Shown: piece by piece, positions 51,030 to 59,794 of the stretch
How positions within the stretch are numbered: position 1 is the stretch's first letter
Layout: each line of letters opens with the position of its first letter
Assembly (NCBI RefSeq): GCF_018555385.1
Contig: NZ_JAFEJS010000001.1
Location: 496,001-560,000 of the forward strand
Reading direction: 5' to 3'
Length of the DNA stretch: 64,000 nucleotides
From: Bifidobacterium santillanense
GTDB lineage: Bacteria; Actinomycetota; Actinomycetes; Actinomycetales; Bifidobacteriaceae
Translations under genes and position numbers: made by a program
Notes under the pieces: generated by a model
What the model saw: only the letters and a program-made list of their open reading frames with translations
Database searches by the model: none
Told to the model about the DNA's origin: nothing

Positions 51030-51539
51030 TAGGAATCCTCTCTCTAGTTTCCTAAGCCACACCTCGTATTCCCGGCGTGGATTAGGGCCCACCATACGGA
51101 TTTCCCGTGTTAACCCGACGTTTCCTTATGTAACATCCAAGCGTCGCGAACGCGGGTTTTCCCCGGAATTCCGCCGTTTCATGGAATCGTCCGCATGGCG
51201 GATTCCCGTTAACACGCCGTTCACATCGTGAGACCGGCATGCAAGACGGGTCCGCGGGCCGAACGACGGACGCGGCCGCGGCCGATCGGCGCCTCCCGGA
51301 CGCCCGCGGCCGCCGCGGATGGGCCGATCGAAAATGTTAAGAAAGCACGCAGAATTCAAACGCGCTGTTTTCAGCGGTTTTCGAGACTGTCGACAACATT
51401 GTTCCCCTATAATGGAAACTACGTTTTCTTATGTGTCGGCAGTGTCGCGACGCATCCGGTATCCTTTGGTTCCGCATCCAGAGCCGCGGCCCGCATCCGT
51501 TCACGCGGGGACGCGCGGCATGTCGAGGAAGGTGGCATC
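51030..51539. other. Divergent regulatory gap between peptide-binding protein and ROK repressor genes
   Basis: A 510-bp stretch with no convincing gene. It contains a perfect TATAAT (51408-51413) for the rightward ROK gene, leaving a leader of about 120 nt, but without a clear -35 box. Two related elements, TTCCCGTGTTAACCCG (51102-51117) and TTCCCGTTAACACGCC (51203-51218), may be regulator sites. The stretch is AT-richer from 51330 to 51430. Confidence 0.5.
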
Positions 51540-52688
51540 ATGCCCGATCAGGCGTACACAGGTTCGCTCCCCCTGCGGACCCCGGGCCGGACGACCAAGG
51601 CCAGCCCCTCCGATGTGCGGCGGCTCAACCGCGCGCTCATCTTCAACCTGCTGTTCCCCTCGAACCAGTGCTCGCGCGCCGAGCTCGGCCGTCTGACCGG
51701 CCTGTCGCGCGTGGCCGTGTCCGACGTCGTCAACGACATGCTCGACGAGGGGCTGATCCGCGAGAACGGCCACGTCTCCCCCGCCACCGGCAAGGGCAAG
51801 CGCGCCACGCTGCTGAGCGTGGACACGACCCGGCTGCGCATCATCAGCATCGACCTGTCGCAGGCGTATCTGATCCAGGGCGCCGTGACCGATCTGCTGG
51901 GCGTCACGCACCAGCACATGGAGATCGCGCTCGGCCCGGACAACCGCATCGACGTGGACGCGATCGTCCAGCTCGTCGACCAGCTGCGCGCCGACCTCGA
52001 CTCGGACACCGTCATCGGCATCGGAATCGGTCTGCCCGGCGTGGTGTGCGACGGCGTCGTGCGCGAATCCACGGCGCTCGGCTGGCACGACGTGGATCTG
52101 AGGACCATTCTGGAGACCAGGTTCACGGTCCCCGTCACCGTGGCCAACGACGTGATGTGCGCGATGCTCACCGAGCGGTTCTTCGGCCAGGGCGGACCTA
52201 ACCTCATGTTCGTCAAGCTCGACCGCGGCATCGGCTCCGCCACGCTGATCAACGACGTGCCGGTCGTCGGCGAGCATCACGCCGGCGGCGAGATCGGGCA
52301 CATCTCCCTCGATCCGGAGCACGGCCCCGACTGCCCGTGCGGCAAGCGCGGCTGCATGGAGATGCTGATCTCGGCGCCGGCGCTGCGCGAGCGCATGATC
52401 GGCGCCGACGAGGAGACTCAGGCGTCCATCATCCACGAGGCGGGCGAGTACTTCGCCTCGGCGATGGCGATGCCCGTCGGACTGCTCGACGTGACGGACA
52501 TCTGCCTGTGCGGGCCGGCGGACGTGGTCAACAACGCGTTCCTCGAGGCGGCGCAGCAGCGGCTGGACGCGATGACCCAGTCCAAGTTCCACGAACGCAC
52601 CACCATCCGCCGCTGCCAGTGCGGCGCCGGCATCGCGCTGCGCGGCGCGGCGATCAACGTGGTGCTGCGTCATCTCGAGGAGGCATAG
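51540..52688 (+). CDS. ROK-family transcriptional repressor (NagC/XylR type)
   Basis: A 382-residue ROK regulator. An N-terminal winged HTH (about 25-85: NRALIFNLLFPSNQCSRAELGRLTGLSRVAVSDVVNDMLDEGLI) is followed by a ROK sugar-kinase-like domain with GIGIGLPGVV, HHAGGEIGHISLD and the zinc-binding CPCGKRGCMEML. The second HTH-less half lacks an obvious intact phosphate-binding DxGxT, fitting a sensor rather than a kinase. GAGGAAGG precedes the ATG at 51540. It is convergent with the ROK kinase gene of the lnp operon. Its regulon is not evident; a nearby sugar operon is likely. Confidence 0.9.
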   Translation: MPDQAYTGSLPLRTPGRTTKASPSDVRRLNRALIFNLLFPSNQCSRAELGRLTGLSRVAVSDVVNDMLDEGLIRENGHVSPATGKGKRATLLSVDTTRLRIISIDLSQAYLIQGAVTDLLGVTHQHMEIALGPDNRIDVDAIVQLVDQLRADLDSDTVIGIGIGLPGVVCDGVVRESTALGWHDVDLRTILETRFTVPVTVANDVMCAMLTERFFGQGGPNLMFVKLDRGIGSATLINDVPVVGEHHAGGEIGHISLDPEHGPDCPCGKRGCMEMLISAPALRERMIGADEETQASIIHEAGEYFASAMAMPVGLLDVTDICLCGPADVVNNAFLEAAQQRLDAMTQSKFHERTTIRRCQCGAGIALRGAAINVVLRHLEEA

Positions 52689-52733
52689 GGTCATAGGGGC
52701 CCCGGATGGCATGGGAAGGCCCCGGACGCGGGA

Positions 52734-53696
52734 TCAGACCGAAAGCGCCGCCGGCCCCGCAGACAGCGCCGCGCCCAGCGCCCCGAGCGGCGCGTCCGCC
52801 GGCGCCAGACGCAGACGATCGGCCAGATGCAGACCCCTGAGGAACGGGCAGGGCTCCTCGCGCGCCGACAGCTCGTCCTCGATCACCCGCATCAGCGGCT
52901 CGCCGGTGCGGGACATGCCGCCGCCGATGATGATCACGTCCGGGTCCAGCGCCTGCACGACGATCTGGATGACGTCGCCGATGGCGTGCTTGACCATGCC
53001 GAGCACGCGGCACGCCTCCACCTCGCCCTGCGCGGCCCGGATGATGAGGTCGGGCATCGCCGCCTCTCCCCCGGCCACGGGCCACAGCTTGGCCACGGCC
53101 GCGCCGGAGCACACCGTCTCCAGGCATCCCCGCTGGCCGCACGGGCAGTCGAATCGGTTCGGATCGACCGGGATGTGCCCGACCTCGCCGAGCGCGCCGC
53201 TGGCGCCCCGGCACAGCTCGCCGTCGACGATGACGCCGGCCGCGAGCCCGGTCCCGAAGTTGAGGAAGGTCACGACGCCGTCCCCCCGCGCCTCGGGCAG
53301 CAGCCGGGCGGCGCCGAGGGCGGCGGCGTTCACGTCGTTCTCGACGTGGACGGGCACGCCGATCGCCCCGCTCACACGCGGCCCCAGCGCGACGGCCTCG
53401 ACGTCGAGGTTGACGATGTGCTCGACGATGCCGGCGTCGTTCTCGACACGGCCGGGCGTGCCGATCCCCACCGCCGCGACGTCGGCGAGCCTCGAGCCCG
53501 CGACCTCGCGCACGACGGCGACGACGTCCTCGACGAGGTTGTCCTCGCCGCGTCTGGCGGGCACGCGCGCCGTGGAGCGGACCTCGCTGTCCGGATCCAC
53601 GAGCGCGGCCTCGATCTTCGTGCCGCCGACGTCCACGCCGACGAGCCATCGCCGTTGCTCCGCATGCGCCGTTGCATGCGTCGGTTCAGCGGTCAT
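52734..53696 (-). CDS. ROK-family sugar kinase
   Basis: A 320-residue ROK kinase. The N-terminal ATP-binding DVGGTKIEAALVD, VGIGTPGRV, the catalytic-type ENDVNAAALG (Asp acting as base), GTGLAAGVIVDGEL, GEVGHIPVD and zinc-binding CPCGQRGCLET are all present, so it should be active. It is the last gene of the LNB operon, 20 bp after lnpA. LnpA releases a free N-acetylhexosamine, so a GlcNAc or ManNAc-type kinase role is plausible; a glucokinase is the alternative. In the classical operon this position is held by the unrelated 1-kinase NahK. GAAAGGAGAG precedes the ATG. Confidence 0.87.
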   Translation of the reverse strand: MTAEPTHATAHAEQRRWLVGVDVGGTKIEAALVDPDSEVRSTARVPARRGEDNLVEDVVAVVREVAGSRLADVAAVGIGTPGRVENDAGIVEHIVNLDVEAVALGPRVSGAIGVPVHVENDVNAAALGAARLLPEARGDGVVTFLNFGTGLAAGVIVDGELCRGASGALGEVGHIPVDPNRFDCPCGQRGCLETVCSGAAVAKLWPVAGGEAAMPDLIIRAAQGEVEACRVLGMVKHAIGDVIQIVVQALDPDVIIIGGGMSRTGEPLMRVIEDELSAREEPCPFLRGLHLADRLRLAPADAPLGALGAALSAGPAALSV

Positions 53697-53716
53697 GGTG
53701 TTTTCTCTCCTTTCGG

Positions 53717-55969
53717 TCAGCAGTCGCGCCATGCGATGGCGCTGGGTTCCAGATCGAAACGCTCCGACGAGCCGTCGGGCAGCGTCACGTCGGTGGTCTG
53801 CGGGCGGTCGGTGTTGTTGACCACGCAGTAGATGCGGCGTCCGGCGAAGTGGGCCACCTCGCATTCGGGGTTCGTGGAGCTGAACGCGGCGTAGCGGTCC
53901 TCGTTGCGGCTCGCATGGAACAGGATGCGTTCCAGGAGGCGCGCGTTGGCCGCCGAGTACGGCAGTCCGGACACGTACACGCCGCGTCCTCTGCCGTATT
54001 CGTTGACCGCGAGCTGCACCTGACCGCCGTCGGCGCGCAGCAGCGTGACGTCCTCGTCGATCGGGAAGGTGTTGGGGATCGGCTCGCCGAAGTCGATGCC
54101 GCCCAGCGGCGCCCTGCCCTGGCCTCCGCCGCAGCCGCTCAGGGGCGCGCGGTATCCTGCGCTCTCCCACGCCTCGCGCGCGGCCGGATCGACCGGCACG
54201 TCGGCGGTGATGAAGTGGTCGGGCGTGACCGGCGGGAAGTACTTGTCGACGGACAGCGTCTGGAAGCGCTCCTCGTCGACGCCGAGCACGTCGGCGAGCT
54301 GGAAGAAGCGTCCGCCCTGCCATCCGGCCACGGCGGTCGGTTCGCCGACACCGACGAACGCGCCGCCGGCGCGCACCCAGGAGCGGATGGTCTCGAGCAG
54401 CTTGGAGTCCCGCCACACGTCGCCTCCGGAGAACGCGGTGCCGACCGGGCCTCCGTTGATGATCACGTCGACGTCCGGGTCGATGCCGTGCTCGAGCACG
54501 TCGGCGAAGCTGATGAACCGCACGTTGACGCGCATGCCGGAGAGCGCCTCGAGCAGGCCGTAGTAGGAGTACGTCTGCTTGTTGGGCAGCGCGTGCGCGA
54601 CGGTGAACGCCATCCAGGAGCGCATCGCGCCCCACGAGTTGAGGATCGCCACGTTGAGCTCGCCCTCGGCGGCCTCGCCTCCGGTGCGCTCGTGGATGTC
54701 GCGGAACTCGTCGGCGATGTGCGTGACGGTGTCGACGAACTTGGGGAACTTCGCGGCCAGCGACAGGTAGCCGCCGTAGCCCATGCGGTCGATCGGCGAG
54801 CGCAGGATGGCGCGCCGCGCCTTGCGCCAGTTGTCGAGTCCCTCGATGCTCGGATCGTTGCCCTCGTGGAACGTGTCGGGGAAGAAGTACGGCAGGAAGC
54901 GCCCCTCGGTGTACCTGACCCCCGGGATGTCGGCGATCATGCGGGTGGTGGTGCCATCGCCGATCGAGCCGACCACGGCGTCGAGGCCGAGGTCGCCGAA
55001 GCCCTCCTTGTACGGCTCGGTGCCGATCCACTGGTCGCCCAGGAACATGATCGCCTCCTTGCCGGCGGCGTGCGACATGTCGACGAGGCGCTTGACGTTC
55101 TCGCGCACGAAGCCGGACAGGAAGTCGATCCAGTCGCGCTGGTGCCTGCCGGGCACGCGCCAGGCGGAGTTGTAGCAGCCCTCGTCCACGAAGTCCTCGG
55201 GGCGCAGACGGTAGCCGTAGTGCCGCTCGAAGTCGTCGAGGGCGGCCGGCGAGACGGTGCAGGCGCTGCCGAACCAGTCGACGATCTTCTCGCGGTGCCG
55301 CTGGTCGAAGAGCAGCGTGAACTGGTAGAAGAACGTGGTGAAGCGCACCACGTCGACGGCCGGGTTGTCCTCGAGCCACTTGGCGAACGTGTCGAACACG
55401 AACCGGCGCGTGGCGGGATGGTAGATGTCGAACGGGATCTCGTGCTCCTTGTCGCCCCAGTCGTTGGTCAGGTGGTTGTACATCTCCACCGGATCCCAGA
55501 TGATGTAGGCGAGGAACGAGACGGTGTACTCGTGCATCGGCACGGCGTTGATGACGGTGACGGAGCCGGCCGAGGCGTCGACGCTCCAATCGACCGGGTC
55601 GACGGCGCGGCCGGTGGTGCGGTCGACGACCTCCCAGTACTTCGCCGGCGAGGCGTCGTAGTTCGGGGTGAGCTGCTCGGCGTAGAACGTCCTCATCAGG
55701 TCGATGGAGATCGTGTCCGACTCGGCGAGCACGCGCTGGGTCATCAGGTAGACCTGCGGCGTCTCGTCCATGTGCAGCGTGATCCACTCGTTGTGGGCGC
55801 GCGTCGGGAAGTAGGCGCTGTACACCTTCTTGCCGAGGGCGAGCACCGCGTCGTCGAGGTGCGTGCCGTCGGAGTTGCGGATGGCGTCGGCCCCCCACAG
55901 CTCGGCGAGCTCGCGGGTCTTCTCGGCGAAGTTCTCCTCGGTGGGAAGGGTGAATCGTCCGGTGGTCAT
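53717..55969 (-). CDS. lnpA: 1,3-beta-galactosyl-N-acetylhexosamine phosphorylase
   Basis: A 750-residue GH112 enzyme that phosphorolyses lacto-N-biose I and galacto-N-biose to galactose-1-phosphate and GlcNAc or GalNAc inside the cell. It is recognisable along its whole length from the characterised B. longum LnpA: the start GRFTLPTEENFAEKTRELAELWGADAI, YFPTRAHNEWITLHMDETPQVYL, the acid residue in MFLGDQWIGTEPY (Asp312, matching Asp313 there) and GSIGDGTTTRMIADIPGVRYTEGRF. AAAGGAG precedes the ATG. It lies behind the two permease genes of its importer, separated by 181 bp that carry a nested hairpin repeat. Confidence 0.97.
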   Translation of the reverse strand: MTTGRFTLPTEENFAEKTRELAELWGADAIRNSDGTHLDDAVLALGKKVYSAYFPTRAHNEWITLHMDETPQVYLMTQRVLAESDTISIDLMRTFYAEQLTPNYDASPAKYWEVVDRTTGRAVDPVDWSVDASAGSVTVINAVPMHEYTVSFLAYIIWDPVEMYNHLTNDWGDKEHEIPFDIYHPATRRFVFDTFAKWLEDNPAVDVVRFTTFFYQFTLLFDQRHREKIVDWFGSACTVSPAALDDFERHYGYRLRPEDFVDEGCYNSAWRVPGRHQRDWIDFLSGFVRENVKRLVDMSHAAGKEAIMFLGDQWIGTEPYKEGFGDLGLDAVVGSIGDGTTTRMIADIPGVRYTEGRFLPYFFPDTFHEGNDPSIEGLDNWRKARRAILRSPIDRMGYGGYLSLAAKFPKFVDTVTHIADEFRDIHERTGGEAAEGELNVAILNSWGAMRSWMAFTVAHALPNKQTYSYYGLLEALSGMRVNVRFISFADVLEHGIDPDVDVIINGGPVGTAFSGGDVWRDSKLLETIRSWVRAGGAFVGVGEPTAVAGWQGGRFFQLADVLGVDEERFQTLSVDKYFPPVTPDHFITADVPVDPAAREAWESAGYRAPLSGCGGGQGRAPLGGIDFGEPIPNTFPIDEDVTLLRADGGQVQLAVNEYGRGRGVYVSGLPYSAANARLLERILFHASRNEDRYAAFSSTNPECEVAHFAGRRIYCVVNNTDRPQTTDVTLPDGSSERFDLEPSAIAWRDC

Positions 55970-56156
55970 ATGTCTTGTACTCCTTTGTGCAATTACGGAC
56001 CGGCCTTCGGACTGTCCGCTTCACGGCGTCTCCTCCGGCCCTGCAATTATCGACTCGCGCTACGCGCGAGACTCAATCCTGCCCTCGCTCGGCTTTCGCC
56101 TCACTCGGGCTGAGCCTACGGACAGTCCACCGGACTGTCCGCTTCACGGCTCAGCC
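55970..56156. repeat. Palindromic repeat cluster, copy 2 and partial copy
   Basis: 56114-56156 equals copy 1 (4846-4888) over 43 bp in inverse orientation. The inner stem is CGGACAGTCC / GGACTGTCCG (3-nt loop); the outer stem is GGCTGAGCC / GGCTCAGCC (56108-56156). A partial 19-bp copy is at 56009-56027, and another hairpin (CTCGCGC-TAC-GCGCGAG) lies between. The right arm overlaps the permease stop codon. Confidence 0.8.
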
Positions 56157-57110
56157 TTTCACGGATCCGGCGGCGAGACCGGCCTGCCAGTAGCGTTGGA
56201 GGCCGAGGAAGAGGACGATGACGGGCAGGACTCCGAGGAGGGCTCCCATCATCAGGGCGCCGCGGTCGTTGAACGTGGCGAGCGAGACCATGCCGTACAG
56301 GCCGAGCGTGACGGGCTTGAGGGTGTCGGCGGAGATCATCATGAGCGGCAGCAGGAAGTTGTTCCATGTCGCGACGAACAGGAACAGGAAGATCGTCACC
56401 ATCGCGGGCGCGAGGATCCGCAGGACGATGGTGAAGAAGATCCTCGCCTCGCTGGCGCCGTCGATGCGCGCGGCCTCGAGCAGCTCGTTCGGCACCGAGG
56501 TCTGCGCGTACACGCGGCCGAGGAAGAAGCCGAACGGCGAGACGCAGCACGGGATGATGACGGCGAGCATCGTGTCGGTCAGGTGCATCGCGTGGAAGAT
56601 CGAGTACTGCGGAATGGTCAGCAGGGCGGCGGGCATGAGCATGCAGCCCATGATGACGCCGATGGCGAGGTTCTTGCCGCGGAAGTTGAACTTGGCGGTC
56701 GCGTAGCCGGCCATGACGGCGACGAGCGTGCCCACGGCGGCGGAGACGCCGGAGTAGATCAGGGAGTTGAGGACCCAGCGCCAGAAGTTGCCGCGCGTCC
56801 AGCCCAGCAGCTTGGAGTAGTTGGCGGCGATCGCGTTCGGCAGCTGGTCGATCCCGACCGCGAACCACAGGCCGTTGCTGCCGGTCATCTGGCTCGGCGT
56901 CTTCGTGGACGCGATGATCGCCCAGTAGATCGGGAACAGGAAGTAGATCAGCGTGATCACCAGCGCGGCGATGGTGACGATCCTGACGGCCGCCGACGGC
57001 TGCATGGAGCGCGGCAGGTCGTTGGCGTGCAGGTCTCGGATGCGGTCGGCCTTCCGGCGGGCGCGCCTCGCCTCGCGCTCCTGGCGGGTCATGGGGGTGG
57101 TTGCGCTCAT
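56151..57110 (-). CDS. Galacto-N-biose/lacto-N-biose ABC transporter permease, MalG type
   Basis: A 319-residue CUT1 inner-membrane permease with a basic N-terminal tail, about six membrane segments, the EAA loop ELLEAARIDGASEARIFFTIVLRILAPA and the AGSVKG ending. Start ATG 57110 overlaps the stop of the upstream permease by ATGA (57107-57110). Operon position upstream of lnpA assigns the transport substrate as LNB/GNB-type disaccharides; this is context, not sequence proof. Confidence 0.92.
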   Translation of the reverse strand: MSATTPMTRQEREARRARRKADRIRDLHANDLPRSMQPSAAVRIVTIAALVITLIYFLFPIYWAIIASTKTPSQMTGSNGLWFAVGIDQLPNAIAANYSKLLGWTRGNFWRWVLNSLIYSGVSAAVGTLVAVMAGYATAKFNFRGKNLAIGVIMGCMLMPAALLTIPQYSIFHAMHLTDTMLAVIIPCCVSPFGFFLGRVYAQTSVPNELLEAARIDGASEARIFFTIVLRILAPAMVTIFLFLFVATWNNFLLPLMMISADTLKPVTLGLYGMVSLATFNDRGALMMGALLGVLPVIVLFLGLQRYWQAGLAAGSVKG

Positions 57111-58078
57111 TGCTCGTTCACCTTCCTTTCGGCGAGTGCGTAGAGCGCGGCGAGCACGCCGGCGATCAGCGCCATGACGATGGCGATGGCCGAGGCGGGT
57201 CCGTCGCCGCTGGGGGTGAGGGTGCCGCGCGAGGTGTAGAGCGCCATCATCATCGGCGTGAACGACTTGGAGATGCTCGGGTCGGACACGGACATGATCT
57301 CGGGCTCGTTGAACAGCTGGATGGTGCCGACGATCGACAGCAGCATGGCGAGCAGCGCGGCGGCGCGCACGTTCGGCAGCTTGATGTGCCACGCGATCTG
57401 CAGGCCGTTGGCGCCGTCGATGCGCGCGGCCTCGTACAGGTCGTGCGGGATGGCCTGCAGCGCGGCGAGGAAGATCAGCATGTTGTAGCCGGTGAACGTC
57501 CAGGTGGTGATGTTGGCCATCGAGCCGATGACGATGTTCTTGGCGAAGAAGTCGACGTTGACGCCGATCGCGGCGAGCCCCTTGACGATCGGCGAGATCT
57601 GGCCGTTGTACAGGAACACCCAGATGATCGACGCGACGATGCCGGGGATGGCGTACGGCAGGAAGTAGCCGAGGCGGAACACGGTGACGCGCTTGACGAT
57701 GTACGAGTCGAGCAGCATCGCCAGCACGAGCGCGGCGATGATCATGACCGGCACCTGGATGAGCGTGTAGAGCAGCACGCGCCCGATGCCGGACCAGAAC
57801 GTGGCGGACGTGACGACGTACTGGAAGTTCTGCAGGCCGACGAACTTGTTGACGAGCTTGCCGCCGCCGTACGCGCCGCCGCCCTCGGCGACCTGGCGGA
57901 AGAAGCTGGAGTAGATGGCCCAGAAGATGGGCAGGATGAACACGAGCGCGAACAGGATGGCGAACGGGGCCATGAAGGCCCAGCCGGTGCGGTGCTCGCG
58001 CTTGGCGGCGTCGGAGCGCTTCGGCTTGGAGGACCTGCGGTCCCCCGCCGCGTTCGCCGCATGCGTGGTGGTGGTCAT
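57107..58078 (-). CDS. Galacto-N-biose/lacto-N-biose ABC transporter permease, MalF type
   Basis: A 323-residue CUT1 permease. The cytoplasmic N-terminus is followed by TGWAFMAPFAILFALVFILPIFWAIYSSFF (first membrane segment) and about five more, with the EAA loop DLYEAARIDGANGLQIAWHIKLPNVRA. An AAAGGTG RBS precedes the ATG at 58078; the frame extends 22 codons upstream without support. It partners with the MalG-type protein and the binding protein. Confidence 0.92.
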   Translation of the reverse strand: MTTTTHAANAAGDRRSSKPKRSDAAKREHRTGWAFMAPFAILFALVFILPIFWAIYSSFFRQVAEGGGAYGGGKLVNKFVGLQNFQYVVTSATFWSGIGRVLLYTLIQVPVMIIAALVLAMLLDSYIVKRVTVFRLGYFLPYAIPGIVASIIWVFLYNGQISPIVKGLAAIGVNVDFFAKNIVIGSMANITTWTFTGYNMLIFLAALQAIPHDLYEAARIDGANGLQIAWHIKLPNVRAAALLAMLLSIVGTIQLFNEPEIMSVSDPSISKSFTPMMMALYTSRGTLTPSGDGPASAIAIVMALIAGVLAALYALAERKVNEQ

Positions 58079-58146
58079 GGAAGCACCTTTGCTTTCGGAC
58101 GGGATGTGTGTGATGAGGATGCGATGGATGTGGGGGCGCGTCACGA

Positions 58147-58179
58147 GGAAAGGCCGGAGCCCCGGACTCCGGCCTTTCC
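58147..58179 (-). terminator. Intra-operon hairpin after the LNB-binding-protein gene
   Basis: A perfect 13-bp stem (GGAAAGGCCGGAG / CTCCGGCCTTTCC) with a 7-nt loop and no U-run, placed between binding-protein and permease genes as in the peptide operon. Confidence 0.6.
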
Positions 58180-58240
58180 TTCCGATGGCGTCGCGACGCC
58201 CGTCACCTGCCGGGAAAGGCCCGGTCGGCGTGGTGCCGCG

Positions 58241-59554
58241 CTACTCCTTGACGGACAGGTTGAGGTTCTTCAGCGTGTCGATGGAGGTCTTCTGCGCCAC
58301 GGAGAAGATGTCCTCGACCTTGCCGGAGCCGTCGACGGCCTTGGCGGCGGTCTCGTTCATCGCGGTGGCGACGGCGGAGAAGCCCGGCATGTAGGTGAAG
58401 TCGCCCATGTTGTTGTTCGCGGTCTTGAACTCGGCCATGATGTCCTGGCCGCCGAAGAACTTCGACCAGTCCTCGGGGGTCTCGGCGTCCTCGGTGGTGG
58501 CGGCCGGCACGAGGCCCTGCGAGACGAGGTCGGAGACCTGCGTGTTGAACCAGTCGAGGAACTCCATGGCCTCCTTCGGGTGCTTCGAGTTCTTCAGGAC
58601 CACGACGCCGGAGCCGCCGTCGGGGCCGGTCTTGCCCGCGTTGTCGAACCAGTCGCCGAGCTGGGCCACCTGCCAGTCGCCCGCGCCGGTGTCGCCGGCG
58701 GAGCCCATGAACAGCGGCGCCTCCCATGCGGCGGCCACGGTGCCGATCAGCGAGCCGTCCTGCAGCGAGGCGTCGAAGGACGCGTCCCAGCGGGCGTTCG
58801 TGGTGGCGGCCTTCGCGTCGAGCAGCTGCTGGTAGAGATCCGCGACGGCCTTGGAGCCGTCGGTCTCGGTGTCGACGACCCACGCGTCGTCGACGACCTT
58901 GTACCAGCCGCCGGAGGCGCCCGCCAGACCGGAGATCATGTTGCCGGCCTCATCGGGCTGGTAGGACATGATGTACTTGCCGGCGGCCGCGGCCTTCTTG
59001 GCGGACTCGACCATCTCGTCGGCGGTCTTCGGCACGCTGATGCCGAGCTTGTCGAACTCGGCCTTGTTGTAGAAGTAGACCAGCGGGCCGGTGTCCTGCG
59101 GCAGGCCGAAGTACTTGCCGCCGACCTGCATCAGGGAGTACGGGCCGGACGCGAAGTGGTCCTTGTACTGCTCGGCGTACTCGCTGACGTCCTGAAGCAT
59201 GTCCTTGGTGAAGACCTCGGGCAGCTCCGCGTAGCCGACCTGCGCCAGATCGGGCGCGTTGTCGTTCTTGACGTCGGTCTCGAGCTTCTTGATCATCTCG
59301 GAGGCCTTGCCGTCGAACTTGGTGGCCTTGACCTGGATGTTCGGATGCTCCTTGTTCCACTTGGCGACGATGTCCTTGACGAGCACCATGCCGTCGTTGT
59401 CGGGAAGGCGGTGCATGTAGGTGATGTTCACCACGCCGCCGTCGGACGAATCGTCGGAGGCGTTGCCGTTGGCGTCGGACCCGCAGCCGGCGAGGCCCAT
59501 GGCCATGGCGGCGACGGCCGCCGCTCCCGCAATCAGTCGCTTCTTGTATGACAT
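58241..59554 (-). CDS. Sugar-binding lipoprotein of the LNB/GNB importer
   Basis: A 437-residue solute-binding protein of the MalE/UgpB class. Lipoprotein signal with lipobox LAGC (Cys24), a Ser/Asp-rich linker and the mature start VVNITYMHRLPDNDGMVLVKDIVAKWNKEHPNIQV. By gene order it is the equivalent of the B. longum galacto-N-biose/lacto-N-biose binding protein. GAGGAGCG precedes the ATG. A consensus TTGACA-17-TAAAGT promoter lies upstream. First gene of the binding protein-permease-permease-lnpA-kinase operon. Confidence 0.9.
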   Translation of the reverse strand: MSYKKRLIAGAAAVAAMAMGLAGCGSDANGNASDDSSDGGVVNITYMHRLPDNDGMVLVKDIVAKWNKEHPNIQVKATKFDGKASEMIKKLETDVKNDNAPDLAQVGYAELPEVFTKDMLQDVSEYAEQYKDHFASGPYSLMQVGGKYFGLPQDTGPLVYFYNKAEFDKLGISVPKTADEMVESAKKAAAAGKYIMSYQPDEAGNMISGLAGASGGWYKVVDDAWVVDTETDGSKAVADLYQQLLDAKAATTNARWDASFDASLQDGSLIGTVAAAWEAPLFMGSAGDTGAGDWQVAQLGDWFDNAGKTGPDGGSGVVVLKNSKHPKEAMEFLDWFNTQVSDLVSQGLVPAATTEDAETPEDWSKFFGGQDIMAEFKTANNNMGDFTYMPGFSAVATAMNETAAKAVDGSGKVEDIFSVAQKTSIDTLKNLNLSVKE

Positions 59555-59610
59555 TGTTTCCGCTCCTCTTCGAGTTGGGTGTCACCACTCCTTCGTGGCA
59601 ACTACAGGTA

Positions 59611-59639
59611 ACTTTAAAGGGTCGGAAAACCTATGTCAA
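59611..59639 (-). promoter_or_regulatory. Promoter of the lnp operon
   Basis: On the minus strand TTGACA (59634-59639), a 17-bp spacer and TAAAGT (59611-59616) form a near-consensus promoter, giving a leader of about 50 nt. A CATTAACAGCG element just upstream resembles the palindrome in front of the ROK gene at 60672. Confidence 0.75.
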
Positions 59640-59692
59640 CTATCTTTGCATTAACAGCGTGTCATCGTTCACAGATGCATGTCGATACATCA

Positions 59693-59716
59693 AAAACCGC
59701 ACGATCATGCGGTTTT
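59693..59716 (-). terminator. Terminator of cutC
   Basis: A 9-bp stem (AAAACCGCA / TGCGGTTTT) with a 6-nt loop; on the minus strand it ends in a U-run. Confidence 0.8.
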
Positions 59717-59794
59717 ACACATTATGACAACATCGTTTACATTGGAGCCTCATCCGGCGGCGCCGCCCCACCGGAAACGACTCCGCCGCCGGCG

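Noticed and set aside
51228..51539. In-frame N-terminal extension of the ROK repressor by 104 codons
   Set aside because: The extension is Arg/Ala-rich without family homology, and GAGGAAGG lies right before the ATG at 51540.
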